44,549 bases of DNA, taken from NCBI GenBank assembly GCA_046703545.1, contig JBJKSX010000027.1, forward strand, positions 1 through 44,549, in the 5' to 3' direction. The notes beneath the pieces were generated by a model that saw only the letters and a list, made by a program, of their open reading frames with translations, searched no databases and was not told where the DNA came from. This stretch comes from JAJZOM01 sp046703545 (GTDB lineage: Archaea > Thermoplasmatota > Thermoplasmata > Thermoplasmatales > Thermoplasmataceae). Each line of letters starts with the position of its first letter. The stretch's first letter is position 1. Shown here piece by piece: positions 32,165 through 41,300 of the stretch. Both the position numbers and the translations under genes were made by a program.

Positions 32165-33304
32165 TCAGTTTCTGAAAGAGTCGGCCCTGAAGAGGAAACT
32201 GTCAAAATTCCTTTCCGCCTCTTCCCTCTTTGGTTTCAGGGATTCCAGCAGTCCGTTGATGATGTCTGCAGACATCTGCTTCATTTCTCCGCTTAGAATT
32301 TCACCTTTTCTGTACTGTTCATAAACCCTGTCAGTCTGGGCGGTATCTGTCTGAAGCATTCTGTAAACATTGAATGCAAAATCCACATCAGGGTTTGCCC
32401 CATATTTCCTCTGTTCCTCCGCAGTTTCCCTGCCGCCTGAGAATGCATACTTCATCAGCTTCTTCCTTACCATTTTGGGTGAATCATCGAGGTATATCCC
32501 GCTGTTGATGTCGGAAGATGACATCTTGCCGCTTCCCTTGAGTGATGGGATGAACTTGGATATCATGGAAGAGGGCTTGTGGTACCCCAGTTTCGGAATC
32601 ACATCCCTGGCCACCTTGAAGTGAGGGTCCTGGTCTATTGCGTGAGGTATGAGGCACCTCACATCCCTGCCGCTGAGGGCAGGTATGAGAAAAGCTGGCA
32701 CAGCCTGCATGCTGGTGAAGAAATACTTCCCAATGTTGTCGCTGTCAGTAAACCCGAAAACCGCCTTTGCGGTTGATGCAGTGATGTGCCTCGAAACTCT
32801 CATGGCCTCCGGGTAGAGCAGTCCAGCCTGCTCTGAATCAATCAGTATATGCGTCTTGTCCGGGTCGAACCCGAGGCTCAGAATGTCAAGTATGTTGTCT
32901 CTGGTGGTTTCCCGGATTTCATCCCAGGTGATGTCCCTGAACAGGAACTTTTCATCATCTGTAATCTGGATCACGAGATCGACGTTGAACTTCTCCTGAA
33001 GCCACTTGGTAAAGAGGAAGGGCAGCAGGTGACCGAGGTGCATTTTTCCGGATGGCCCCCTGCCGGTGTACAGATAAAACGGCTTTCCTTTCTTGTATTC
33101 ATTCAGAAGGATGTCCAGGTCCCTGTGGGCATAGAAGATTCCATACTTTAGAAATGGGTGCACCTCGCCAGTGACATCCCTGATAGAATTGAGCAAGGCC
33201 TCATCTATGAGTTTTGCTCCAAACTCGCGGGCGATTCTGCTGTAGTCTGTCTCCTGCAGTTCCCCTGAAACTTCCCAGGGCGTCACATCCATTTTTTCAG
33301 CCAA
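32165..33304 (-). CDS. trpS: Tryptophanyl-tRNA synthetase
   Basis: A 379-residue class I synthetase of archaeal/eukaryotic type. The HIGH-like motif is PSGKMHLGH (residues 84-92) and the KMSKS-like motif is KMSSS (260-264). An N-terminal extension of about 70 residues precedes the catalytic domain, as in eukaryotic TrpRS. I take the TTG at 33304, with AGGAGA eight bases upstream; ATG 33292 is an alternative. It may be read together with the isomerase gene upstream (74 nt away). Confidence 0.94.
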   Translation of the reverse strand: MAEKMDVTPWEVSGELQETDYSRIAREFGAKLIDEALLNSIRDVTGEVHPFLKYGIFYAHRDLDILLNEYKKGKPFYLYTGRGPSGKMHLGHLLPFLFTKWLQEKFNVDLVIQITDDEKFLFRDITWDEIRETTRDNILDILSLGFDPDKTHILIDSEQAGLLYPEAMRVSRHITASTAKAVFGFTDSDNIGKYFFTSMQAVPAFLIPALSGRDVRCLIPHAIDQDPHFKVARDVIPKLGYHKPSSMISKFIPSLKGSGKMSSSDINSGIYLDDSPKMVRKKLMKYAFSGGRETAEEQRKYGANPDVDFAFNVYRMLQTDTAQTDRVYEQYRKGEILSGEMKQMSADIINGLLESLKPKREEAERNFDSFLFRADSFRN

Positions 33305-33378
33305 GTGGTATCTCTCCTGTCGCTCCTTTGCTGGACTTATGTGCAGCCATTCCTTAAGAGTTCGCTTTCAGGGCACCG

Positions 33379-34404
33379 TTACTTTTGCGTCTTCATGAAC
33401 AGGTCCTTTTCCATTGCGCTTTTCAGCCTGCCCAGATCGTCAGGCTTGAAAACGCCGTACTCTGTTATGAAGGCAGTGACATATTTCGCAGGGGTCACAT
33501 CGAAGGCGGGGTTTCTTGCATGGCTCAGTTCGGGCCCCAGCCTCATTTCGTTCACCAGGAGCACTTCATCTTCGGATCTTTCTTCAATCGGGATGTCCTT
33601 TCCCGAAGACAGGGAAAAGTCAAAAGTGCTGCCGGGGGCAGCCACGTAGAATGGAATTCCATTCTCTCTTGCAACCACTGCCTTTTCATAAGTTCCTATC
33701 TTGTTGGCGAAATCTCCGCTTGCGGTTATCCTGTCTGCGCCCACGATTGCAAGGTCGATCTCGTTCCTGCTCATGTAATGCCCCGCCGCGTTGTCAGCAA
33801 TGATTGCATGGTCGATCCCTTCCTGGCCAAGCTCCCATGCGGTGAGCCTTGCGCCCTGAAGCCGGGGCCTCGTCTCGTCCACGAAGACGAAGATGTTCTT
33901 TCCTTCTTTTTTTGCGAATCTCATTGGAGCCAGTGCAGTTCCCCAATCAACCACAGCCAGGGCGCCTGCATTGCAGTGGGTCAGTATCCTTGAATCCTTG
34001 GGAATGAACTCATTGCCGTATTCCCCGATTTTCTTGCATCTACCGCTTATCTCGTTTGAATACCTGTTTGCTGCTGAAAGGTCAAACTTGTTGGCTTTCA
34101 TGAAATCAATTGCCTTGAAGAGGTCATAGGCGGTGGGCCTTGTTCCTCTTATCTTCTCCACAACGGCTTCCATGTCTTCTCCCTTGATCTGTGCCATTGC
34201 AAGCCCAAAGGCGGCTGCAACACCAATTGCAGGTGCTCCCCTCACGACCATGTCCTTAATTGCGAACGCAACATCATCAGAGGTCTTTGCATCAAAGATC
34301 TCCACCTTGTCTGGAAGCTTTCTCTGGTCAATCAGCCTAACAGTGTCATTTTCGTACCAGACCGCGAAAAGGTGCTTGACTTCGCCATCAATGTTGACTT
34401 TCAT
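33379..34404 (-). CDS. mtnA: Methylthioribose-1-phosphate isomerase-like (MtnA/eIF2B-related)
   Basis: A 341-residue aldose-ketose isomerase. Family motifs are RGAPAIG (55-61), THCNAGALA with the catalytic Cys near 144, DNAA, and VGADRI with the catalytic Asp near 224. The next motif reads TASGDFANKIGTY, where most relatives have N-G-D. MtnA acts in methionine salvage, but close relatives use ribose-1,5-bisphosphate or deoxyribose-1-phosphate, so the substrate is not certain. CATATATTTC (34424-34433) lies about 25 nt before the ATG, giving a leaderless message. Confidence 0.85.
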   Translation of the reverse strand: MKVNIDGEVKHLFAVWYENDTVRLIDQRKLPDKVEIFDAKTSDDVAFAIKDMVVRGAPAIGVAAAFGLAMAQIKGEDMEAVVEKIRGTRPTAYDLFKAIDFMKANKFDLSAANRYSNEISGRCKKIGEYGNEFIPKDSRILTHCNAGALAVVDWGTALAPMRFAKKEGKNIFVFVDETRPRLQGARLTAWELGQEGIDHAIIADNAAGHYMSRNEIDLAIVGADRITASGDFANKIGTYEKAVVARENGIPFYVAAPGSTFDFSLSSGKDIPIEERSEDEVLLVNEMRLGPELSHARNPAFDVTPAKYVTAFITEYGVFKPDDLGRLKSAMEKDLFMKTQK

Positions 34405-34423
34405 CAGTCTGTGATGCTGACCT

Positions 34424-34433
34424 GAAATATATG
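34424..34433 (-). promoter_or_regulatory. TATA box of the mtnA gene
   Basis: On the minus strand CATATATTTC sits in the 38-nt gap after the aldolase gene, about 25 nt before the mtnA ATG. It gives mtnA its own leaderless transcript. Confidence 0.55.
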
Positions 34434-34442
34434 GGTTACCGG

Positions 34443-35300
34443 TCAGTGTTTTGGAAGGATTGCAAATTTCCTGAAAAGATCTGTGTCTGGCGGTGGGGCA
34501 ATGTCCCCGAAGGGCTGGTTCATGTATCCCTCCGGATTCTCCTCATGTAGAATGAGCTTTCTGAAGAGAAAGTTGTGAATTGCGGGGACCTCGTAACCTG
34601 ATACGAGCCTGACAAGCTCCTTGGTTCTTCTGGACGCTTCATCCGATTCAGGTATGCCTTTGGCAATCATTGCCGTGTTAAGGGAGAAGTTCGCCGTGGA
34701 ACACACTCCTCCATGTGCGCCTGCCTCCAATGATTCCTTGAGCATTGCATCCTTGCCCTGAAGCACCTTTAGGCCCTTGATCTTCAGGAATTCCCTGAAA
34801 ACGCTGAAATCATTTCCGCTGTCCTTAATTCCAACCAGGCCTGAATACTGCTCCTTGAGTTCTTCCACCATGCCAGGTGCGAGAGTGTAGCCGCTAAGGG
34901 AAGGGTTGTTGTAAACGTAGAAATCCGAATCGAAGGCTTCCATGAGCAGGCCGAAGTAACTCCTGATGGAGTTTTCGCTGTACTTGTGGTAGTATGGGTT
35001 TATGCTTACCAGGTTTCTGTAACCAAGATCAATGGCATACTTCCCGAGTTCTATAGTTTCTGCGACATTGTTCCTGCAGATTCCTGCGTAGAGCTCCATT
35101 CCTGCAGTCTCTTCCGAGACTTCCTTCAGGACCTCTCTGTGCTCCGCCATTGAAAGCGAGGCAAAGCCTCCCGTGGAACCGCCTGGAAACAATCCGTCAA
35201 ATTGGTTTTCATATGCATAGGAGACGAATGACCTGATGGTCTCCCTGTCCAGTTCGCCTTTTTTAAAAGGCGTGATCATCGGTATGATAATCTTGGCCAT
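34443..35300 (-). CDS. kdgA: DHDPS/KDG-aldolase family lyase, probably 2-keto-3-deoxygluconate aldolase
   Basis: A 285-residue TIM-barrel aldolase. It opens IIIPMITPFKKGELD, has the substrate loop GGSTGGFASLS (about 40-50), Tyr 130 (FYVYNNP) and the Schiff-base Lys 159 (GIKDSGND). In Thermoplasmatales, sugar breakdown uses a non-phosphorylated Entner-Doudoroff route with a KDG aldolase of this family, so this is the likely role; dihydrodipicolinate synthase or N-acetylneuraminate lyase activity cannot be excluded. ATG 35300 is chosen because a TATA element (35321-35332) lies about 25 nt upstream. Confidence 0.8.
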   Translation of the reverse strand: MAKIIIPMITPFKKGELDRETIRSFVSYAYENQFDGLFPGGSTGGFASLSMAEHREVLKEVSEETAGMELYAGICRNNVAETIELGKYAIDLGYRNLVSINPYYHKYSENSIRSYFGLLMEAFDSDFYVYNNPSLSGYTLAPGMVEELKEQYSGLVGIKDSGNDFSVFREFLKIKGLKVLQGKDAMLKESLEAGAHGGVCSTANFSLNTAMIAKGIPESDEASRRTKELVRLVSGYEVPAIHNFLFRKLILHEENPEGYMNQPFGDIAPPPDTDLFRKFAILPKH

Positions 35301-35320
35301 GGTGTAGTTTATGATATTGC

Positions 35321-35332
35321 CTTTATTTAATA
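35321..35332 (-). promoter_or_regulatory. TATA box of the aldolase gene
   Basis: On the minus strand ATTAAATAAAGG is centred about 26 nt from the aldolase ATG at 35300. It lies within the 96-bp divergent gap shared with the second ABC exporter. Confidence 0.5.
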
Positions 35333-35368
35333 ATCCGCAAAGTACGTTCAAACTAAAATAAACAAATG

Positions 35369-35378
35369 CTTATATAAC
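35369..35378 (+). promoter_or_regulatory. TATA box of ABC exporter 2
   Basis: GCTTATATAAC is centred about 24 nt before ATG 35397. There is no ribosome binding site, so the ATPase message is leaderless. Confidence 0.6.
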
Positions 35379-35396
35379 TGCCTTGGCTATCCGCTT

Positions 35397-36314
35397 ATGA
35401 TTGAGATCAAGGGTCTCACCAAGCTCTACAGCAAGAACAACCCCCCGGCGGTAAGCAACCTCGATCTCGAAATTAACGACGGGGAGATTCTTGGCTTTGC
35501 TGGTCTTAATGGGGCAGGAAAATCAACTACCATCAGGGTGGTTTCGGGAATTATATTCCCAAGTGGCGGAAGTGTGTCAATTGACGGCCATGACATTGTG
35601 AAGGATAAGATCAGAGCTTCACGAAACGTTGGCTGGGTTCCAGAGCTTCCAAATTTTGAGCCCAACGCCAAACCAATCCCACTTCTCAGGTATTATGCAG
35701 GTTTCTATGGGCTGCACGGCCCGGAGCTGGAATCAAAGATTGAGTCCCTCATGAAGAGGTTCAATATCTGGGGGGCCAAGAACAAGAAACTCAAGGACTA
35801 CTCACAGGGAATGAAGAAAAGATTTTCCATAGCAGCTGCAATGATCGGGGACCCCAACAACTACCTCTTTGACGAGACCCTTAATGGCCTGGACCCGGAA
35901 GGGGTCAGGAACATGAGGTCACTTATCCTGCAACTGAAAAAGGAAGGAAAATCAGTATTCCTTTCGTCACACATCCTCTCGGAGCTTGAAAACATTGCAG
36001 ACAGGATCGCCGTCATAAGGAAAGGGGCCCTTGTCAAGGTGGTTGACAGGAGCGAGCTCAGGAATCTGGGCTCAATAGTGGTTAAGATCAAGATTGAGAA
36101 CCTGGACAACGGGGCAGTGAGCTTGATGGAGAAATACGGCAACGTTGACGTAGAGGGGAATTCTGCAGTGGTCAGAAACCTTTCAGTGGATTCCTACGAG
36201 GCATGGAAAGTCAACAGTGAACTGGCAAAAAACGACTACAAGGTATCCTCATTTGAGGTTACAGGAGAAGAGCTTGAGGATTACTTCCTTGATTTGGTGG
36301 GTGACGCCCAGTGA
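35397..36314 (+). CDS. ABC transporter ATP-binding protein, ABC-2 exporter 2
   Basis: A 305-residue paralogue of the ATPase at 28496, of the same length and alignable along its whole extent. Shared segments include GLNGAGKSTTIR, PNFEPNAKP, FDETLNGLDPEG and LSSHIL. The signature region is YSQGMKKRFS. The C-terminal 90-residue domain is also present. It ends in GTGA with its permease gene. Confidence 0.94.
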   Translation: MIEIKGLTKLYSKNNPPAVSNLDLEINDGEILGFAGLNGAGKSTTIRVVSGIIFPSGGSVSIDGHDIVKDKIRASRNVGWVPELPNFEPNAKPIPLLRYYAGFYGLHGPELESKIESLMKRFNIWGAKNKKLKDYSQGMKKRFSIAAAMIGDPNNYLFDETLNGLDPEGVRNMRSLILQLKKEGKSVFLSSHILSELENIADRIAVIRKGALVKVVDRSELRNLGSIVVKIKIENLDNGAVSLMEKYGNVDVEGNSAVVRNLSVDSYEAWKVNSELAKNDYKVSSFEVTGEELEDYFLDLVGDAQ

Positions 36315-37831
36315 GGGATTTCATCTACGATTTCAGGCGCACGCTAACTGGCAGGTTCACCATAGTCATGATCATCCTGATCATACTGGCAACGCTTGGA
36401 ATAACCTATGCAGCAGTGGCTCTGACTTCCAGCTCAACCTCCTCGCCCGGTTCCAGTGCGTACGTGATGCCAGAGATTTACCAGAGTTCAGGAGGATACA
36501 ACATCACTGATTATGTGGTAAACGGGTATGGCCAACCGGTCCAGGGGATCGCAATCTCCAGCAGCATAACCAACAGTACCACTCATGTCACATCTTACTT
36601 CAACGGAACTTCTGATTCATCGGGTTATCTATATTTCCACTATGACAGCAGTTCCCCCGTTGTTACTTACAACTATTCCAGCAGGTACCAGAATGGGCTT
36701 GCTGTTTCGAACACGCAGGCCTATCTCGATACCTACGGCAATTTCACCTCATTCTATCCAAACTTCTATGGGATCTCAACCGCCACCGCATACAATCTCC
36801 ATAATTCTTCAGCGGTAATCTATTCAATCAAGGTTGCAAACCCCAACAGCAAGACAACCAGTGACCTGATGTTGTATTATGCGGCACCTAATGGGGCATT
36901 GATGCCATCTTACGACCTCTATTACAACGTAACAGGGACCAATTCAGTAACTTTCCCGCCATCAACTACAAAAGGGATGACGCTTGACAGAACAGTGGGT
37001 GGAAGCAACCACTACATTATTTCACTGCCGCTTAACGACACAGCAAACACAAACTTCGTAATCGTAGGGCTTTTCAACAGCACTGGCTCATTCGTGGCAG
37101 GAAATTATGGGGTTTATTATACCTCAGTATCCACTGCTTCAATCCTGCAATCAGCACTGGAGCTCCCGTACACTTTCCTCATACCAATAGTGGGAATATT
37201 CTCATCATACTTCTATTATGGAAAGGACAAGACATCTGGCGTTCTTGAATCGGTCATTACCAGGCCTGTGACAAAGGGGAGGCTGTTCGTGTCCAGGTTT
37301 GTTGGAACCTCAGCGACTTTCTTTGCTTCACTTCTGATTGCAGTGTTCGGGGCAGACCTGATGCTCTTCTATTTCACGGGATCGTTCATCACAACGAAAT
37401 CACTGATGAGCATTGTTCTTGGATATCTCGTGGAAGCCATTGCATTTTCAGGGATAATGTACGTGATTTCACAGTTTGTAAGGTCGCAGGGGGCCCTGCT
37501 CGGAATAGGCATAGGAATCTTCTTCCTTTTCGTGTTTGTGTGGGGAATAATAACTGACGTGATCGTGTATTTTGCACACATCAACCTGGCAACCACCGGA
37601 GGATATGCATTCTCGGTTGCGATGAATGCAGTATCGCCGAACTTCTTCCCAACAATGATCCTGTCCTATGATACGGGGATATACCCGCCATCGTTTGCAA
37701 CCTTCACCACAGGAAGCGCCATAGCCGCATCCTCAGTGGGAATAACCCTGGCAAGCGTCATTTTTGCAGGATTATTCTGGGTGATTGTCCCGTCTCTTGC
37801 CTCTTTCCTTCTGGCGAGGTCAAGGGACTGA
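36311..37831 (+). CDS. ABC-2 type permease 2 with large extracytoplasmic domain
   Basis: A 506-residue paralogue of permease 1, starting at GTG 36311 after the strong site GGTGGGTGA. TM1 lies at about 16-38. The outer part (about 40-285) contains YVVNGYGQPVQGIAISSS and SDSSGYLYFHYDSS, a beta-sandwich-like pattern, and many sequons. Six or so helices follow, with YGKDKTSGVLESVITRPVTK between them. The membrane part is more alike between the two copies than the outer part, which suggests different outer binding. The substrate is unknown. Confidence 0.88.
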   Translation: MRDFIYDFRRTLTGRFTIVMIILIILATLGITYAAVALTSSSTSSPGSSAYVMPEIYQSSGGYNITDYVVNGYGQPVQGIAISSSITNSTTHVTSYFNGTSDSSGYLYFHYDSSSPVVTYNYSSRYQNGLAVSNTQAYLDTYGNFTSFYPNFYGISTATAYNLHNSSAVIYSIKVANPNSKTTSDLMLYYAAPNGALMPSYDLYYNVTGTNSVTFPPSTTKGMTLDRTVGGSNHYIISLPLNDTANTNFVIVGLFNSTGSFVAGNYGVYYTSVSTASILQSALELPYTFLIPIVGIFSSYFYYGKDKTSGVLESVITRPVTKGRLFVSRFVGTSATFFASLLIAVFGADLMLFYFTGSFITTKSLMSIVLGYLVEAIAFSGIMYVISQFVRSQGALLGIGIGIFFLFVFVWGIITDVIVYFAHINLATTGGYAFSVAMNAVSPNFFPTMILSYDTGIYPPSFATFTTGSAIAASSVGITLASVIFAGLFWVIVPSLASFLLARSRD

Positions 37832-37869
37832 GAATATTTTGGTCGCCTATTATTTTATTTTTTACATGG

Positions 37870-37904
37870 AATTTTTAAGTGGGGGAAGGGAACCCACAAA
37901 AATT
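37870..37904 (+). terminator. Bulged hairpin downstream of permease 2
   Basis: AATTTTT-AA-GTGGG (37870-37883) pairs with CCCAC-AAAAATT (37893-37904) except for the two-base bulge; the loop is nine bases. The segment follows T-rich sequence (TTATTTTATTTTTTAC, 37851-37866) that could end the ABC transcript. The hairpin could be a 3' stabilising structure or an unlinked element. Confidence 0.35.
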
Positions 37905-37992
37905 ATTTAATCCAGGTCAATTCTCCCTATAATTCACAGGAACAAGCACCAGAGGAAATCAGGAATGGATTGTGCTGACTGCTCTTTCCAAT

Positions 37993-38003
37993 AATATTTA
38001 TAA
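37993..38003 (+). promoter_or_regulatory. TATA-like element upstream of tRNA-Lys and rpoH
   Basis: AATATTTATAA lies about 40 bp before the tRNA. A start about 25 nt downstream would leave a short 5' leader for RNase P to remove. No other TATA box is available between the tRNA and rpoH, which are 17 nt apart. The gap 37905-37992 holds nothing else I recognise. Confidence 0.5.
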
Positions 38004-38039
38004 TGCGTAGTGATATCTCTGGACGCAAGGTTGCGCTCT

Positions 38040-38113
38040 GGGCCCATAGCTCAGCTAGGTAGAGCATCTGGCTTTTAACCAGGTGGTCGAGGGTTCGAAT
38101 CCCTCTGGGCCCG
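38040..38113 (+). tRNA. tRNA-Lys (anticodon UUU)
   Basis: A 74-nt cloverleaf. Acceptor arms GGGCCCA and TGGGCCC pair fully, with discriminator G at 38113. The anticodon arm CTGG-CTTTTAA-CCAG gives UUU, and the T arm reads GAGGGTTCGAATCCCTC. There is no intron and CCA is not encoded. It lies directly before the RNA polymerase genes in the same direction. Confidence 0.96.
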
Positions 38114-38130
38114 TTACGGGGAGTGAAAAA

Positions 38131-38394
38131 GTGGGAAAGTTCAATGTGCTGCAGCACGATCTGGTACCGGAACATCACGTAGTTCCAAAGAAAGATGAGG
38201 ATAAGATTTTAAAAGAGATTGGAATAGCTAGAGATCTCTTGCCTAAAATAAGCAGAAGCGATCCGGCTATCAAAGCGTTAGAAGAGATTCATGGGCCTCT
38301 GGAGAGCGGCACCATAATCAAAATCGTACGCAAGAGTCCAACTACGGGTTACTCTGTATATTACAGGGCAATCTCGAGCGAGGTTTTTAAATGA
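38131..38394 (+). CDS. rpoH: DNA-directed RNA polymerase subunit H (RPB5 C-terminal type)
   Basis: An 87-residue subunit with LQHDLVPEHHVVP at the start and GPLESGTIIKIVRKSPTTGYSVYYR, the archaeal RpoH/RPB5 assembly domain. The start is GTG 38131, five bases after GGGAGTGA (38118-38125). A longer frame back to 38083 runs into the tRNA and is rejected. It ends in ATGA with rpoB. Confidence 0.95.
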   Translation: MGKFNVLQHDLVPEHHVVPKKDEDKILKEIGIARDLLPKISRSDPAIKALEEIHGPLESGTIIKIVRKSPTTGYSVYYRAISSEVFK

Positions 38395-41300
38395 AGGAGT
38401 TAGTAGACTATTTCTTCAAGAATGAAAGTGTAGTAAGTCATCAGATAGATTCATACAATAATTTCGTTGCAACACTTGGCAACCCTGACAGTGTAATGCA
38501 ACAGATAGTTGACGAGACAAAAGTATCAGACGAGGAAGAACCCGGAGTGATGGTTCTCGATTCCACCAAGACCGGTGGAAGAGAGATAAGGGTTTATTAT
38601 GGCAGAGTTAGGGAAAAGGGCAGGTTTGTGGGCGAACCGACCATATGGGTTGGCCACCCCGAAATCAAGGAAGCTTCCGGAGCTTCCAACCAGATAACCC
38701 CAAATGAAGCCAGGCTCAGGGACCTCAATTACATGGCGCCAATAACCCTCAGGGTGAGGGTAGTGGAGGACGGCATGGACAAGGACCCTGAGAACATCAA
38801 GATCGGCGACCTTCCAGTAATGATCAGGTCGAAGGTGTGTTCCCTCACGGGCAATAACCTGGACGTTTACGTTGAGAAGAACAATGGGCCTGTGGATGCC
38901 AGCAGAAGGGAAAAGCTCCAGTATGTCGGAGAGGACCCGGACGACTCAGGAGGGTACTTCATAATCGGCGGTTCCGAGAGGGTCATAACATCCCTGGAAG
39001 ACCTTGCCCCGAACAAGATTCTTGTTGAATTCGAGGAAAAGTACGACAGCAAGGTGGAGGTCGCAAAGGTATTCTCGCAGAAGGCAGGATTCAGGGCACT
39101 CACATCCATGGAAAGAGGGAATGATGGAATAATTTCAGTTTCCATTCCCAGTGTGGCAGGTTCGATACCGCTTGTCATTCTACTCAAGGCACTTGGCATG
39201 GACAAGGATGTCGAGGTGCACGACTCAATATCATCAGACCACAGAATGGAGCCAATCATATACGCAAACATTGAAGAGTCAAAGAGCCCCAAGATTTTCC
39301 CTCCCAATGGAGTGAACAACAACGAAGATGCAATCGCCTACCTCGAGAAGAGGTTCGCAGCCGGACAGGCAAAGGAATTCAGGGAAAAGAAAGTGTCACA
39401 GATGCTGGACAGGTCACTCCTTCCGCATCTTGGCGACCGCCCCGAAGACAGGATGAAGAAGGCCATCTACCTGGGCAGGATGTCAAGATCACTTCTTGAG
39501 CTTCACCTTGGCGTGAGAAAGCCTGATGACAAGGACCATCTGGCAAACAAGAGGGTCAAGCTTGCCGGTGACCTTCTGGATGAGCTCTTCAGGAACGCAT
39601 TCCAGGCAGTCATGAAAGACCTCAAGTACCAGCTTGAGAGGACCTACAACAGGAAGAAGGGCATACGCCTCAAACCTGCAGTGAGGCAGGATCTGCTTTC
39701 CCAGAAGATACTGCATGCAATGGCAACAGGAAACTGGATTGGCGGAAGAACTGGCGTTTCCCAGCTTCTGGACAGAGTGTCAAATGTGAGCACCCTGAGC
39801 CATCTGAGGAGGATCATATCGCCTTTGACAAGATCGCAGCCTCACTTCGAGGCGAGAGACCTACACCCCACACAATGGGGGAGGATCTGCCCCAATGAGA
39901 CGCCTGAGGGACAGAATTGTGGCCTTGTCAAAAATGCTGCACTGATCATCAATGTCACAGAGGGCTACAACCCAGTGATCATACTGGAGACCCTCAAGGG
40001 CATGGACCTCCAGGAAGTGGAGGGGGAAAACCCGGATGCCGGGCGTGTTTACCTGAACGGAGACTTCGTGGGTTACCATGACGAGCCTGCCTACCTCACA
40101 GACAGGGTCAGGGAGGAGAGAAGAAGAGGCAAGATCTCATCAGACGTCAACGTCAGATTTGACGAGTCCACTAAAGAAGTCATCATAAACTGTGACAGGG
40201 GAAGGATAAGGAGGCCCCTGCTCGTCGTCAAGAACGGAACCACCGTGATCAACAGCGAGATGCTCAGGAAACTCCAGACAGGTGAATACGGCGTCGAGGA
40301 CCTCATCAAGAGAGGCGCCATGGAATACATCGACGCGGAGGAAGAAGAGAACCTCTACATTGCAGTTTACGCTTGGGAATTCCCCGAGAGGTGCCCCAAG
40401 TGCAGCCAGTACATTTACAGGAGCAAGCTGAAGTGGCTCAACCCAGGTGAAGGTAACGCAGAAGAGACTCCTGCCCTTCTCCAGTGTGAGCACTGTGGCG
40501 GAAAGTTTGAGGCTCCCAAGATCCTTACAGAGGAACACACACACCTTGAGGTTGACCCATCGCTCATCCTTGGAGTGGTGGCTTCAGTCACCCCATATCC
40601 GGAACACAACTCGTCACCAAGGATCACAATGGCATCCGCCATGACAAAACAGTCTATCGGCCTGTCATCCAGCAATTTCAGGATCAGGACCGACACCAGG
40701 GGACATGTTCTCCATTACCCCCAGATTCCACTGGTGAAGACCAGAATCATGGATTTCATCAAGTATGAAAAGAAACCTGCGGGCCAGAACATGGTGGTGG
40801 CAATCATGTCATACCAGGGCTACAACATTCAGGACGCAATTGTCTTCAACAAGTCCTCCGTTGAGAGGGGCCTTGGAAGGAGCACTTTCTTCAGGACTTA
40901 CAGCGCAGAGGAAAGAAGGTACCCTGGCGGGCAGGAAGACAAGTTCGAGATTCCGACCCATGATGTCTTAGGGGCAAGGGCTGAGGAATTCTACCGAAAC
41001 CTTGACGAAAATGGGATCATTTACCCCGAGTCCTATGTTGAAGGCTCAGAGGTTCTGGTTGGAAAAACATCACCTCCCAGATTCCTGGAAGAGGGCGCGG
41101 ACAAGCTGGGCCCACAGAGGAGAAGGGAATCCTCAATCACCATGAGGCCCAATGAAAAGGGATTTGTGGACAACGTCATCCTCACAGTCTCTGAAAGCAA
41201 CAGCCGTGTCGTAAAGATAAGGGTCAGGAGCGAAAGAATCCCAGAACTGGGCGACAAGTTCGCTTCCAGGCATGGGCAGAAAGGCGTTATTGGTGCGGTT

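Noticed and set aside
33385..33993. 202-codon frame antisense to mtnA
   Set aside because: It is the mirror of a well-supported enzyme gene and has an irregular, cysteine/histidine-rich composition typical of shadow frames.
38083..38130. N-terminal extension of RpoH reading through the tRNA
   Set aside because: The extra residues are translated tRNA sequence. GTG 38131 has a good ribosome binding site and matches the family start.
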